A DNA stretch of 64,000 nt from an uncultured Cellvibrio sp. (GTDB taxonomy: Bacteria > Pseudomonadota > Gammaproteobacteria > Pseudomonadales > Cellvibrionaceae): assembly GCA_946481095.1 (NCBI GenBank), contig CAMLML010000007.1, forward strand, positions 13,357-77,356, read 5' to 3'. The notes beneath the pieces are model-generated. The model was given only the letters and a program-made list of their open reading frames with translations. It made no database searches and was not told where the DNA came from. The translations under genes were made by a program, and so were the position numbers. Shown in pieces: positions 19,825 through 31,389 of this stretch (positions within the stretch are counted from its first letter, which is position 1; every line of letters begins with the position of its first letter).

Positions 19825-22524
19825 ATGAATCCGGTGTTGCGATTTTTGTTAATCATTATTTCATCCGGTTTGTTACTGTCATGTCAGCAACCCGGACAGG
19901 ATGCCAAACAAGAATCAGAAATCAAACAAGAAAAGGTTAGGGTGGATCGCAAAGTTGTTCCTTATCTGGAACAGGAATATGCCGCAATGCGTGCCAGGCA
20001 AATTTCCGATGTCAGCTATCGCCTGACAATTAATCTGGATGCACAAACCGAAACCTATTCGGGTGAAGTTATTATTGATTTTACTTTGGCGGATAACAAT
20101 CTCTCTCCTATCACTGTGGATTTTAATTCTGGAAAAGTGAATGCGGTCTATCTAAATGATGCGGCGGTTAATTTTGCGTATGAGCAATATTTCATTCAAT
20201 TGGCGCCGGAGATTTTTACCAGCAAAAAAAATACCTTGCGTATTGAATTTGAACGGCAATATTCCAAAGCCGGTGATGGGTTGCATCATTATAAAGATCC
20301 GCAAACGGGCAATGTGTATCTATACAGCAATTTTGAACCCTATAACGCCAACAAAATGTTTCCGCATTTTGATCAGCCGAATATTAAAGCGACTTATTTA
20401 TTACAAGTCTTGGCGCCAGCTAATTGGCAGGTGATATCGGCACAGCGTGAATCTTCAATCAATGACGAAAATGGAAAAAAACGTTGGCTATTTCCGGCAA
20501 CACCGAAAATCCCTTCTTATATTTTCCCCCTGCATGCAGGGCCTTATAAAATTTGGGAAGACAAAGCAGGAAAAATACCGTTACGTCTGTTTGCAAGGGA
20601 AGAGCTTGCGCAATATGTGAATGCAAAAGAATGGTTTACGTTTACACAACAAAGTTTTGATTTTTATAACCAGTATTTTGAAATTGAGTATCCTTTTGGT
20701 AAATACGATCAATTGGTGGTGCCGGATTTTAATGCGGGTGCAATGGAAAACCTGGGTGCCGTTACCTTTAATGAAATTTATGTCGGGCGTGGAGTTAAAA
20801 CCCGTTTGGAACGCTTCCGTCATGCCAATGTGATTTCACATGAATTGGCGCATATGTGGTTTGGTAATCTGGTGACTATGGATTGGTGGAATGGTTTGTG
20901 GTTGAACGAAAGTTTTGCAACTTATATGTCCTATTTACAGCAATCAAAAAACAGTGAATTCAAGCAAGACGCATGGCGAATTTTTTATAACAATATGAAA
21001 CAGTGGGCTTATACCGCTGATCAGCAAGTCACTACGCATGCGATTGAGTTGCCGGTCGCCAATACAGCAGAGGCCTTTACTAATTTTGATGGCATAACTT
21101 ATGGAAAGGGTGCTTCGGTATTAAAGCAATTGGCTTATTTTGCCGGAGAAGAAAATTTTCGAAAAGGAGTCGCTAATTATTTAAAAAAATTCAGTTACGG
21201 TAATACTGAACTTCGGGATTTTATTGCGGAAGTCGCTTTGGCAAGCAATCAGGATCTGACTGGTTGGACACAGGAATGGCTCTATCTTGCAGGCTTGAAT
21301 ACCATTCAGGTGGAGTTCGCCTGTGGTGACAATCAGGATGTTGCCCCTTTGTCTTCATTTTCTGTGTTGCAATTTGCAACTCCGGAAAATCCAACTCTAC
21401 GATCACAAAAAATTGAGTTGGGATTTTATCAAATAGATCAATCAGCCAATCAACAAGCGGTGTATCAAACGGCTGTCATTCCTTTTGTATACTCGGGTGA
21501 AAAAACCTCAATGCCGATAGAAAAGAGTATGGCGTGCCCGGATTTTGTATACCCCAATGTGAATGATATGGGTTATTTGAAAGTTGCGCTGGACAAAAAA
21601 TCATTGGCCAGTGTCCAGAAAAATATTGCTATTTTTGATTCTGAAATGCGCAGTAATTTGTGGCAAATTTTATGGGATGAGGTTTTGGATAAACGTTTAC
21701 GATTGAGTGAATTTATCCAGTTGGTCAACAGTTCCATGGTGTCGAGTGATGCTGCCGATGTTGCAGCCATGAGTACGAAATTGCGTGCAGCCCATGAATA
21801 TTTGATCGAGATGCAAAATAACAAGCAGGGTTTTGAAAAAGAATTAAAGATGTTGGAGTCTATTGCCTGGCGAGAATTACAGGCCTCGGAAGCGGGATCG
21901 GATATCCAGAAAATCTGGTTTGATGCTTATGTGCAGCTGGTATTTTCCAAATCAGAATTGGCACGACTTGACAATATCCTGACAGGCAGGAAAAAAATTT
22001 CAGGTTTGGTGCTGGATCAGGACAGACGTTGGGCAGTGTTAATAAGATTGAATTTATTCCAATATGCCAAAGCGATTAAATTGGCTGATCAGGAAAAGAA
22101 AAAAGATCCCAGTGATCGTGGACAACAAATGGCATTAATTTGCGAATTAGTTCGAGCGACACCGGAAATAAAAGCAGAGTTTTTTGAAAAAATTATCGCC
22201 AAAGATCAGGTATACAAATTGGCAACGGCAAGATTGCTTATGGTGAATTTATTTCCTGCAGTACAAATGGAATACCGTTATCAATATGCTGACAAAATAC
22301 TGGCCAATATTCCGAAGTTGCATCAGGAACAAGACGAACGATTTATGGCGAGCTATTTAACCGGAATGTTACCTGCACACTGTACTGCACAAAATGCCAA
22401 TCGGCTGGCGGCGGCAGTAACAGAATATGGAGCTTTAAATCCCGTGATTAATCGCAATTTGAGAATTGCCCTTCAGGAAGAACAGCGTTGCGTCGATATG
22501 AAAGGATTGATGTTGATAAAGTAG
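19825..22524 (+). CDS. M1-family aminopeptidase, predicted lipoprotein
   Basis: Zinc aminopeptidase related to PepN that removes N-terminal residues from peptides. It has 899 residues. Unlike cytoplasmic PepN, it starts with a lipoprotein signal (LLLSC, lipidated Cys20), so it should be anchored to the periplasmic side of a membrane. The exopeptidase motif GAMEN is at 305-309 and the zinc motif is H339-E340-x-x-H343 with E362. The C-terminal ERAP1-like helical domain is divergent. It stands alone between terminators and is monocistronic by appearance; peptide scavenging in the periplasm is inference. Confidence 0.9.
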   Translation: MNPVLRFLLIIISSGLLLSCQQPGQDAKQESEIKQEKVRVDRKVVPYLEQEYAAMRARQISDVSYRLTINLDAQTETYSGEVIIDFTLADNNLSPITVDFNSGKVNAVYLNDAAVNFAYEQYFIQLAPEIFTSKKNTLRIEFERQYSKAGDGLHHYKDPQTGNVYLYSNFEPYNANKMFPHFDQPNIKATYLLQVLAPANWQVISAQRESSINDENGKKRWLFPATPKIPSYIFPLHAGPYKIWEDKAGKIPLRLFAREELAQYVNAKEWFTFTQQSFDFYNQYFEIEYPFGKYDQLVVPDFNAGAMENLGAVTFNEIYVGRGVKTRLERFRHANVISHELAHMWFGNLVTMDWWNGLWLNESFATYMSYLQQSKNSEFKQDAWRIFYNNMKQWAYTADQQVTTHAIELPVANTAEAFTNFDGITYGKGASVLKQLAYFAGEENFRKGVANYLKKFSYGNTELRDFIAEVALASNQDLTGWTQEWLYLAGLNTIQVEFACGDNQDVAPLSSFSVLQFATPENPTLRSQKIELGFYQIDQSANQQAVYQTAVIPFVYSGEKTSMPIEKSMACPDFVYPNVNDMGYLKVALDKKSLASVQKNIAIFDSEMRSNLWQILWDEVLDKRLRLSEFIQLVNSSMVSSDAADVAAMSTKLRAAHEYLIEMQNNKQGFEKELKMLESIAWRELQASEAGSDIQKIWFDAYVQLVFSKSELARLDNILTGRKKISGLVLDQDRRWAVLIRLNLFQYAKAIKLADQEKKKDPSDRGQQMALICELVRATPEIKAEFFEKIIAKDQVYKLATARLLMVNLFPAVQMEYRYQYADKILANIPKLHQEQDERFMASYLTGMLPAHCTAQNANRLAAAVTEYGALNPVINRNLRIALQEEQRCVDMKGLMLIK

Positions 22525-22704
22525 AAGGCAAGGGCATGTATTAGTCCCCGTCAAACTGCTAGAATCGCCGGCGCTCTTGCAACGGGAGGCGATTCCCTGT
22601 GGCGGGGCTCTTTCTTGATTTCATCTTGTTGAAGGCAGGGCTCACAAGGCCCCTTGGCTGACAGCAAGGAAATTCCCAGCATGAATTGACGGAGCCATCT
22701 TTAA

Positions 22705-24927
<2,223 letters not shown>

Positions 24928-24940
24928 AAATCTTGCCCTT

Positions 24941-25068
24941 ACCCTAACCCTCTCCCGGAGGGAGAGGGGATTGTTCGTGCGATTTGTCAAAGTGGGGAGC
25001 TAAAAAACCTCGACATGCCGAGGTTTTTTAGCTCCCTCTCCCTCAGGGAGAGGGTTGGGGTGAGGGTG
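24941..25068. repeat. C-rich/G-rich palindromic repeat, copy 4, enclosing a terminator
   Basis: Two modules flank the terminator below: ACCCTAACCCTCTCCCGGAGGGAGAGG-type (24941-24966, arms CTCTCCC/GGGAGAG) and CCCTCTCCCTCAGGGAGAGGG-type (25033-25053), ending GGTTGGGGTGAGGGTGGC. The outer ends form imperfect terminal inverted repeats. It lies between the convergent genes icd and the PilZ gene. Confidence 0.85.
24995..25036. terminator. Bidirectional terminator between icd and the PilZ gene
   Basis: Perfect 18-bp inverted repeat: GGGAGCTAAAAAACCTCG (24995-25012) and its complement (25019-25036), loop ACATGC. The A6/T6 tracts give a U-run on either strand, so it can end transcription of both convergent genes. 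It sits exactly between the two halves of the surrounding repeat. Confidence 0.92.
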
Positions 25069-25071
25069 GCA

Positions 25072-25377
25072 TCACTCAATCAAATTGATAATTTCCATAC
25101 CGATTAAATAATTTCCGGCATTAATTTCCAGCACGCGTATGACTTTGACCTTGGCTTTCAGGCTGGGGCTGTGTCCGTGCGTTGAGGCTACCTCGACTTC
25201 AAGCTCTGTACCCATAGCGATGGTTTCTTTGGCTTCCACCTGCAGGCCGCCACCGCTTAGATCACGGCACATGCCTTCAATAACTTTACCTGCTGTGATA
25301 AGTTTTGTGCCGAGGGGAGCGCTGATTTTCATGCGAATAAAATCACGTTTTTCACTGTAGTTTTTATCATTCGCCAT
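25072..25377 (-). CDS. PilZ-domain cyclic-di-GMP binding protein
   Basis: Small single-domain receptor of 101 residues. The c-di-GMP motifs are both present: RxxxR at residues 11-15 (RDFIR) and D/NxSxxG at 39-44 (DLSGGG). The start MANDKNYSEKRDF is chosen because GAGGCGAAACTT precedes this ATG; the frame continues upstream for 39 more codons into low-quality sequence. It could regulate motility or exopolysaccharide, but no partner gene is adjacent. It may be related functionally to the HD-GYP gene at 48626. Confidence 0.88.
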   Translation of the reverse strand: MANDKNYSEKRDFIRMKISAPLGTKLITAGKVIEGMCRDLSGGGLQVEAKETIAMGTELEVEVASTHGHSPSLKAKVKVIRVLEINAGNYLIGMEIINLIE

Positions 25378-25478
25378 AAGTTTCGCCTCAACAGAATTCA
25401 GGTTTGATGTTTTCGCACTATGCCTGTCACAGGCATTTTGAGTGTAGCACAGGCTTTTAATCTGCTCTTTTGCAGGCG

Positions 25479-25507
25479 AAAAAAAACCCTGCAATTACGC
25501 AGGGTTT
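25479..25507 (-). terminator. Intrinsic terminator downstream of fdxA
   Basis: Read on the minus strand: AAACCCTGC, loop GTAATT, GCAGGGTTT, then a run of T (the A8 tract at 25479-25486 on the plus strand). It lies about 20 bases past the fdxA stop. Confidence 0.88.
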
Positions 25508-25526
25508 CTGAAACGCATGGTGATAA

Positions 25527-25850
25527 TCAGCGCTCAAGATACTGCAGTTTGCCGGGAACACCATCCCATTCAGCAGCATCCGCAGGAGCGTCTTTAATCT
25601 CGGTTATATTGGGCCAAACCTGTGCCAACTCAGCATTCAATTCCAAAAATACGGCTTGATCATCCGGCAATTCATCTTCCGAGAAAATCGCTCCAACCGG
25701 GCACTCAGGCTCACACAGGGCGCAATCAATACACTCATCGGGGTGAATAACCAAAAAGTTAGGGCCTTCATAAAAGCAGTCTACGGGACATACTTCAACA
25801 CAGTCGGTGTGTTTGCACTTGATGCAGTTTTCCCCAACAACAAAGGTCAT
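25527..25850 (-). CDS. fdxA: 7Fe-8S ferredoxin FdxA
   Basis: Small electron carrier of the Azotobacter FdI type, with one [3Fe-4S] and one [4Fe-4S] cluster. It has 107 residues. The cluster cysteines appear in [17 protein letters not shown] and [12 protein letters not shown], and the long C-terminal tail ([18 protein letters not shown]) is characteristic. GGAGTTACCT precedes the ATG. In Pseudomonas this gene sits next to mutS; here an SDR gene and ompW separate them. A terminator follows. Confidence 0.97.
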   Translation of the reverse strand: MTFVVGENCIKCKHTDCVEVCPVDCFYEGPNFLVIHPDECIDCALCEPECPVGAIFSEDELPDDQAVFLELNAELAQVWPNITEIKDAPADAAEWDGVPGKLQYLER

Positions 25851-25920
25851 AGGTAACTCCGGATAGTAATCAATATCGAGGCGCGCATTCTAAACAGGCT
25901 GGCTGGATTTGTGTAGTTGT

Positions 25921-26667
25921 TTAACGCCCGCCGCCGACATCCAACAGGTGGCCGGTAGTGAAACTGGACTGGTTTGACATTAACCAGAGAATGGCATGAG
26001 CGACTTCTATAGGTTCACCTGCACGTTTCATGGGAATTGAGGGCGCAATTCTAGCGATTCGTCCCGGTTCACCACCCTTGGCGTGGAGTTCAGTATTGAT
26101 AATGCCAGGTCGGACAGCATTCACTCGAATACCTTCTTCGGCCACTTCTTTTGCTAACCCTAAAGTAAAGGTGTCTATAGCACCTTTAGTTGCCGCATAG
26201 TCTATGTATTCAAAGGGCGAACCTACTCGCGATGCAATAGATGAAACATTCACTATGCTACCACCGCGTCCACCTTTTGATTTAGCCATACGTTTGATCG
26301 CTTCACGTGCGCAAATAAAACTGCCGATCACATTCACTGCAAATAATTTTTGCAATTCATCGTAATCTATTTCTGAAAATAATTTTTGTTGCAAAATGCC
26401 AGCGTTGTTCACCAAAGCATCCAATCGGCCATACTTTGTATCAATTGCATCAAATGTTTTGAGGATATCTGTTTCGATTCCGACATCGGCTTGCATCATT
26501 AAAACATCCGCACCAAGCGCTCTTATTTGTTCTGCAATTTTTTCTGCAGAGGTTTTATCTTGCAGATAAGTGATCGCGATATCGTATCCATTTTTAGCTG
26601 CCAGAAGAGCGGTAGCGGCGCCAATACCATTGCTGCCTCCTGTAATTAAGACAATAGGTTTGTTCAT
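25921..26667 (-). CDS. SDR-family oxidoreductase
   Basis: Classical short-chain dehydrogenase/reductase of 248 residues. The TGGSNGIG cofactor loop (residues 9-16), NNAG, and the catalytic Ser/Tyr/Lys set (VSS...YAATK) are present, with the GIRVNAVRPG segment and a C-terminal VGGG. The basic residue context suggests NADP(H), but substrate is unknown; similar proteins are annotated as glucose dehydrogenase or 3-oxoacyl-ACP reductase-like. The start is set at MNKPIVLITGG behind AGGAGCGCAGAC. It is divergent from ompW, with an inverted repeat in the shared upstream region. Confidence 0.85.
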   Translation of the reverse strand: MNKPIVLITGGSNGIGAATALLAAKNGYDIAITYLQDKTSAEKIAEQIRALGADVLMMQADVGIETDILKTFDAIDTKYGRLDALVNNAGILQQKLFSEIDYDELQKLFAVNVIGSFICAREAIKRMAKSKGGRGGSIVNVSSIASRVGSPFEYIDYAATKGAIDTFTLGLAKEVAEEGIRVNAVRPGIINTELHAKGGEPGRIARIAPSIPMKRAGEPIEVAHAILWLMSNQSSFTTGHLLDVGGGR

Positions 26668-26799
26668 GTCTGCGCTCCTGATTAGGTTGATTTGCAAGAG
26701 CTTATAGAAGACCATCGAAAATGTTAAGTAAATAATTCCGGCTGAAAAACTTTACACTTTACTGGCTAAGCCCAAGCAGAATATTGCTATAAATCAATT

Positions 26800-26817
26800 T
26801 TTATTCGAACGAATAAA
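26800..26817. promoter_or_regulatory. Inverted repeat TTTATTCG-N2-CGAATAAA, possible operator
   Basis: Perfect 8-bp arms around AA in the region shared by the divergent SDR gene and ompW. The size and symmetry fit a dimeric repressor such as a TetR-type regulator, but no regulator gene is adjacent. It is 133 bases from the SDR start and 99 from the ompW start. Confidence 0.4.
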
Positions 26818-26841
26818 TAGAGGAGTGTTTGTCAAAAAGAG

Positions 26842-26882
26842 TTGATACATATCAACAAATGCCTCGTGTGAATTCGTAACAC
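26842..26882 (+). promoter_or_regulatory. FNR/Anr-dependent ompW promoter
   Basis: TTGATACATATCAA (26842-26855) is a perfect match to the FNR/Anr consensus TTGAT-N4-ATCAA. A weak -10 TAACAC (26877-26882) would place the transcription start near 26890, with the box centred close to -41.5, the class II activation position. FNR control of ompW is known in enterobacteria. So oxygen-limited expression is well supported. Confidence 0.8.
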
Positions 26883-26915
26883 TGACTCCGAGTCAAACGA
26901 AAGAGGAATGAAGAT

Positions 26916-27560
26916 ATGCGTCAATTAGTATTAGCCTTGTTGTTATCAGGTGGTTGTATTGCTACAGCTCAAGCACATGAAGCGGGAGATTTTTTTCTGC
27001 GTGTTGGTGTTGCACAGGTAGCACCTGACGCATCAAGTGAAACTGTGTTGGGTGGAAAGGTGGACGTTGAAGATGCGACAGGTTTGGGATTTTCAGGAAC
27101 CTGGTTTTTTTCATCGCAATTTGCTGTAGAAGTTCTGGCTGCATTGCCGTTCGAACATGATATTGTCGGTGCCGGCGCACTGGATGGCGTTGACATAGGT
27201 AAAACCAAACATCTACCGCCAACAGTATCTTTGCAATATTACCCGCTAGCGAATGAAACCTTTCAGCCTTATATTGGCATTGGTTTAAATTACACGACAT
27301 TTTTTGATAGCAGCACCAGTAATCAATTGGATACTGCGTTAGGTGGCGACACAGATATATCGCTTGATGATTCAACTGGTGTTGCATTCCAGTTAGGTGC
27401 GGATCTCAAACTCTCTGAAAATTGGTATTTGAATGCAGCCCTGTGGAAAATCGACATAGAAACAACCGCTGACATTTCAGTGAATGGCACTCACGCCGCC
27501 AGTGTTGATGTGACTATAGATCCAATGGTCTATATGCTCGGTCTGGGGTATTCGTTTTAA
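26916..27560 (+). CDS. ompW: OmpW-family outer-membrane protein
   Basis: Eight-stranded beta-barrel that forms a hydrophobic channel in the outer membrane. It has 214 residues with a signal peptide cleaved after AQA (about residue 20). Family marks are the N-terminal GDFFLRVGVAQVAPDAS, the middle LPPTVSLQYYP, the YIGIGLNYTTFF strand and the terminal MVYMLGLGYSF ending in aromatic Phe. GAGGAATGAAGAT precedes the ATG. Expression is probably induced at low oxygen through the Anr box upstream. It is convergent with mutS. Confidence 0.93.
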   Translation: MRQLVLALLLSGGCIATAQAHEAGDFFLRVGVAQVAPDASSETVLGGKVDVEDATGLGFSGTWFFSSQFAVEVLAALPFEHDIVGAGALDGVDIGKTKHLPPTVSLQYYPLANETFQPYIGIGLNYTTFFDSSTSNQLDTALGGDTDISLDDSTGVAFQLGADLKLSENWYLNAALWKIDIETTADISVNGTHAASVDVTIDPMVYMLGLGYSF

Positions 27561-27571
27561 GTGATTGAAAT

Positions 27572-27595
27572 AAGTGAGGCGAAATAGCCTCACTT
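27572..27595. terminator. Hairpin between convergent ompW and mutS
   Basis: AAGTGAGGC (27572-27580), loop GAAATA, GCCTCACTT (27587-27595). A perfect 9-bp stem that overlaps the mutS stop codon. No long T-run follows, so termination is probable but not certain. Confidence 0.55.
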
Positions 27596-30211
27596 CCCCT
27601 TCGAATAAATCTCTTTCAATCGATAAAGTTGTTCCAATGCTTCACGTGGACTCAAATTATCCGGATTAATTTTTTTCAATGCATCCAACGCAGGATTTGG
27701 CAATACATCAAACAAACCCGATTGCATAACAGGTTGTGATAGCGGTAATGCAGAAGGCGCTTCCTGCACAACATTTGTTGATTTAATTGCATGCGGATGT
27801 TCGCCATTTTCCAAAAGATGCAATTGGTTTTTGGCTTCAGTAATTACTCGGTCAGGAATGCCCGCTAACTTGGCGACTTGCAAACCGTAACTCTTGCTGG
27901 CGGGGCCTTCTTGCACTTTGTGCAAAAACACAATGCGATCCTGATGTTCGGTTGCATCCAGATGCACGTTAACAATCCCAGGAATGGTTTCCGGCAAACT
28001 GGTTAATTCAAAATAATGCGTTGCAAATAACGTAAAGGCTTTTACTTGTTCAGCAAGATGTTTTGCGCAAGCCCAGGCGAGTGACAAACCATCAAAAGTA
28101 CTGGTGCCACGGCCGACTTCATCCATCAATACCAAACTTTTGGGTGTTGCATTGTGCAAAATGTTTGCAGTTTCGGTCATCTCCACCATAAAGGTTGAAC
28201 GACCACTGGCTAAATCATCGGATGAACCAATACGCGTAAAAATTTTATCAACCAAACTCAGTGTGACGGATTTTGCCGGTACAAAACTGCCGATGTGCGC
28301 TAACAAACAAATCAACGCAGCTTGACGCATGTAAGTCGATTTACCGCCCATGTTTGGGCCGGTGATAATCAACATGCGGCGCTGGTGATCAAATTGTAAA
28401 TCGTTAGGCACGAACGGCGAGCTGCTCACTTGTTCAACCACCGGATGTCGCCCACCGATAATCTGCAATTGCGGTGCGTCACTCCACTGCGGACAAGAAA
28501 AATTTAATTGAGTCGCGCGTTCGGCGAGATTACACAAGACATCCAATTCGGAAACCGCTGCGGCAGAATCTTGTAGTTCGATTAAATAATTATTGAGTTT
28601 ATCAATTAATTCCTCGTACAAGGCTTTTTCGCGAGCTAAAGCGCGGCTTTGCGCAGAGAGTGCTTTATCTTCAAAGGCTTTTAATTCCGGCGTGATGTAA
28701 CGCTCAGCATTTTTCAGTGTTTGTCGACGAATATAATCGGCAGGCGCTTTTTCAGATTGTGCCGAAGTTAATTCAATAAAATATCCGTGAACGCGATTGT
28801 AACCAACCTTTAAAGTGGGAATGCCGGTGCGTTCGCGCTCGCGAATTTCCAGATCCAATAAATATTGGCCTGCGTTGGTGCTGATGTTGCGCAAATCATC
28901 CAACTCAGCATCGTAACCTTCTTTGATCACACCACCATCACGAATAACGACAGGTGGATTTTCAATAATGGCTTTATCCAGTAATTCAACAATTGCTGGA
29001 AATTCGCTGATGGATGTTGCGAGTTGTTGTAACAGCGGTGATTGCAACTTGGCAAGGTTGATTTGCAATTGCGGGTAGACCGCGAGCGATAACATCAATC
29101 GCGATAAATCACGCGGGCGAGATGAACGCAATGCCAATCGTCCTAAAATACGTTCCAGATCGCCTATTTGTTTTAAATCATCCTGAATTAATTCGAAGGC
29201 ATAATTTTTTTGCAGACTACCGATGGCATCCTGGCGTGCTTGTAACACATTTTGTGTTCGTAATGGTCGGTGCAACCAGCGACGCAACAAGCGGCTGCCC
29301 ATTGCGGTTGAGCAACGATTAAGCACAAAAAACAATGTGTGTTCTTCACCGCCCTGCAAATTAATATCCAATTCCAAATTGCGACGAGTGGCGGCATCCA
29401 TCTGTACGGCGTCGTCACGATTTTCAAACGCAAGACTGCGCACATGGGGCAGGGCAGTGCGCTGGGTTTCGCGTGCGTAATTTAATAAGCAACCGGCGGC
29501 GGCAATTGCAATTTTTAAATCTGCGCAACCAAAACCGGATAAATCTTTGGTGGCAAATTGTTGGGTGAGTAAGCGCTCTGCTGTGTCGAGATCAAATTCC
29601 CAGGGGCCGCGTCGGCGCAAACCTTTTCGATTTTCGATTATGTCCGGTGTAGTGAGATGATCACTTACCAAAAGTTCTGCGGGATTTAATCGTTGCAATT
29701 CACCGAGAACTGCTGCCAGTCCTTCAACTTCCAATACCAAAAAACGCCCGCTGGCCATATCCAATGACGCCAGACCGTAAGTTTCATTTTGTTGATGTAA
29801 TGCGACCAATAAATTATCGCGGCGCGAGTCCAGCAATGCTTCGTCACTGACTGTACCGGGCGTGACTATGCGCATCACCTTGCGTTCGACAGGCCCCTTG
29901 CTGGTTGCCGGGTCGCCAATTTGTTCGCAAATGGCAACCGAGATTCCCTCTTTCACTAGTTTGGCGAGATAACCATCGGCAGAATGAAACGGAATGCCCG
30001 CCATGGGGATGGGGTCACCGTTGGATTTGCCGCGTGCGGTGAGGGTGATATCCAAAATCGCCGATGCTTTTTTGGCATCGTCAAAAAATAATTCGTAGAA
30101 ATCGCCCATGCGATAAAACACCAATTCGTTCGGGTGTTGGGCTTTTACGCGCAGGTATTGCGCCATCATGGGGGTGTGTTGGTCGAAGGTTTGGGGTGAA
30201 TCGCTGCTCAT
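27590..30211 (-). CDS. mutS: DNA mismatch repair protein MutS
   Basis: Recognizes mismatches and small loops and recruits MutL. It has 873 residues. The N-terminal mismatch-binding domain ([30 protein letters not shown], with the Phe-x-Glu motif as [10 protein letters not shown]), the connector, lever and clamp domains, and the C-terminal ABC ATPase ([13 protein letters not shown]alker [17 protein letters not shown]alker B) are complete. The ATG has only a weak ribosome binding site. Confidence 0.99.
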   Translation of the reverse strand: MSSDSPQTFDQHTPMMAQYLRVKAQHPNELVFYRMGDFYELFFDDAKKASAILDITLTARGKSNGDPIPMAGIPFHSADGYLAKLVKEGISVAICEQIGDPATSKGPVERKVMRIVTPGTVSDEALLDSRRDNLLVALHQQNETYGLASLDMASGRFLVLEVEGLAAVLGELQRLNPAELLVSDHLTTPDIIENRKGLRRRGPWEFDLDTAERLLTQQFATKDLSGFGCADLKIAIAAAGCLLNYARETQRTALPHVRSLAFENRDDAVQMDAATRRNLELDINLQGGEEHTLFFVLNRCSTAMGSRLLRRWLHRPLRTQNVLQARQDAIGSLQKNYAFELIQDDLKQIGDLERILGRLALRSSRPRDLSRLMLSLAVYPQLQINLAKLQSPLLQQLATSISEFPAIVELLDKAIIENPPVVIRDGGVIKEGYDAELDDLRNISTNAGQYLLDLEIRERERTGIPTLKVGYNRVHGYFIELTSAQSEKAPADYIRRQTLKNAERYITPELKAFEDKALSAQSRALAREKALYEELIDKLNNYLIELQDSAAAVSELDVLCNLAERATQLNFSCPQWSDAPQLQIIGGRHPVVEQVSSSPFVPNDLQFDHQRRMLIITGPNMGGKSTYMRQAALICLLAHIGSFVPAKSVTLSLVDKIFTRIGSSDDLASGRSTFMVEMTETANILHNATPKSLVLMDEVGRGTSTFDGLSLAWACAKHLAEQVKAFTLFATHYFELTSLPETIPGIVNVHLDATEHQDRIVFLHKVQEGPASKSYGLQVAKLAGIPDRVITEAKNQLHLLENGEHPHAIKSTNVVQEAPSALPLSQPVMQSGLFDVLPNPALDALKKINPDNLSPREALEQLYRLKEIYSKGK

Positions 30212-30294
30212 GGGTCTTATTGGTCAATGATGATCAGGGCGAGCAGGGTAACAAACAGGGGGAAATCTGCCTATCCGGATTTTTATGCAGATAA

Positions 30295-30317
30295 CCAAAA
30301 CCCTCTGGCAAGAGGGT
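30295..30317 (-). terminator. Terminator downstream of the pspE-like gene
   Basis: On the minus strand: ACCCTCT, loop TGCC, AGAGGGT, then TTTTGG. The stem is 7 bp and the T-run short. It separates the rhodanese gene from mutS. Confidence 0.6.
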
Positions 30318-30329
30318 GCGCAACAAAAA

Positions 30330-30644
30330 TTATTTAAAACCTTTGCTCAATAAATCTTCGTAACCGCCTTCATTAATAGCACCTTTGAAACCCATGGCTT
30401 GCAAGGTTTCCATCGCGACACCGGAACGGCGGCCACTGCGACAATAGAGACGAATGACATCATCTTTGTTGTGAGTGACTTCGCCAATACGTGCAGAAAT
30501 TTCTTCGTAGGGAATGTGTACTGCTGCTTGTAAATGACCTGCGTTGAATTCATCAAGAGTACGTACATCGATCCAAAATTCTTTGCCTGAAACCTGGTTG
30601 GACATAAGCAATAATCCTGAAATATGTAAAAGGGAGCGCAGCAT
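30330..30644 (-). CDS. Exported rhodanese, PspE-like
   Basis: Single-domain thiosulfate sulfurtransferase of 104 residues, the same size as E. coli PspE. The catalytic cysteine loop LYCRSGRRSG matches PspE (VYCNAGRQSG), and FWIDVRTLDEFNAGHLQAAVHIP matches its N-terminal half. The start MLRSLLHISGLLLMSNQVSG is chosen because GGAGGGAG lies 5 bases upstream; it provides a plausible signal peptide. A later ATG at 30605 (AGGA 9 bases upstream) would give a cytoplasmic protein, so location is uncertain. Confidence 0.85.
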   Translation of the reverse strand: MLRSLLHISGLLLMSNQVSGKEFWIDVRTLDEFNAGHLQAAVHIPYEEISARIGEVTHNKDDVIRLYCRSGRRSGVAMETLQAMGFKGAINEGGYEDLLSKGFK

Positions 30645-30679
30645 ATCAACTCCCTCCGGATTTATCACTCCATACTGCT

Positions 30680-31213
30680 TCAGGCGCTGGCGAGCAAGCG
30701 ATCATACTTGCGGCTGAGCATGTCGTAAAACTGTTCGCGTACCTGATGTATTGCTGATTTGAGTGAGGTAATTTGTTCTGGCGTAATATCTTTGCGTCCG
30801 ACAAATACTTGTTTGCGATAAATCGCAATTTTGGTGCCGTAAAGTCTCAGGCTGCGCTCGAGATTCTTCTCGCCTATCATCAACAAGCGCGCTTCTGCTT
30901 CTGCCAATTTTTTGAATTCGGCAACCAGATCATTATTGATAACGTCCAATTCTTGACGTCTTGCTGCAGGCCAGCGATCCCCCAACTGAATGGACTCCAC
31001 TACCAATGTCGAATATTGGGAAAAAATGTGAGTTACAGTGCCTACCTGGGTTGAGACATCCTCAAGTATCTGCAAGCGACGTTGTTCTTTTAAGCCCGAA
31101 TTGGGTTGGGGTTGCAGGCGCTTCATAATCAAATAACAAGCCAATGCCAGTACCAATACCGTCAAAATCAGGGTGATCTGGGGATAAGTAAGACTGAAAA
31201 GTGATGTGTCCAT
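30680..31213 (-). CDS. Unknown protein with one N-terminal membrane anchor
   Basis: I do not recognise this 177-residue protein. It has one hydrophobic segment (about residues 9-32, ITLILTVLVLALACYLIM), then a basic stretch, then a charged, mostly helical region (about 45-177) likely to form a coiled coil or helical bundle. The ATG follows GAGGAAAGATT, a good site, and codon use resembles neighbours, so it is very likely real. It is transcribed toward the PspE-like gene 35 bases away, possibly as one unit. Confidence 0.8.
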   Translation of the reverse strand: MDTSLFSLTYPQITLILTVLVLALACYLIMKRLQPQPNSGLKEQRRLQILEDVSTQVGTVTHIFSQYSTLVVESIQLGDRWPAARRQELDVINNDLVAEFKKLAEAEARLLMIGEKNLERSLRLYGTKIAIYRKQVFVGRKDITPEQITSLKSAIHQVREQFYDMLSRKYDRLLASA

Positions 31214-31353
31214 AATCTTTCCTCGCTGCCAAAAAAATGTCGTAAGACGCTAAATACAGCAGGTTTTGCAATTACCAGGCCATGGAGCAGTAGATTTATG
31301 ACAGTAAGATGAAAGCGGAAACAAAAATATCATCTAACCTTCTGCAATCACTG

Positions 31354-31383
31354 ATTGACAGCGCTGTCACGAGTAAGTAAAGT
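31354..31383 (+). promoter_or_regulatory. Sigma-70 promoter with LacI-type palindrome over the -35 box
   Basis: TTGACA (31355-31360) matches the -35 consensus fully. After exactly 17 bases comes TAAAGT (31378-31383), 4 of 6 for -10. The perfect 14-bp palindrome TGACAGCGCTGTCA (31356-31369) covers the -35 box; its AGCGCT centre is typical of LacI-family operators. Repression by a sugar-responsive regulator is inference. Confidence 0.6.
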
Positions 31384-31389
31384 GGCCAA

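Noticed and set aside
31309..31380. 23-codon frame MKAETKISSNLLQSLIDSAVTSK
   Set aside because: Its only upstream site is weak and it runs through the -35, operator and -10 of the small RNA promoter, so it is more likely chance.
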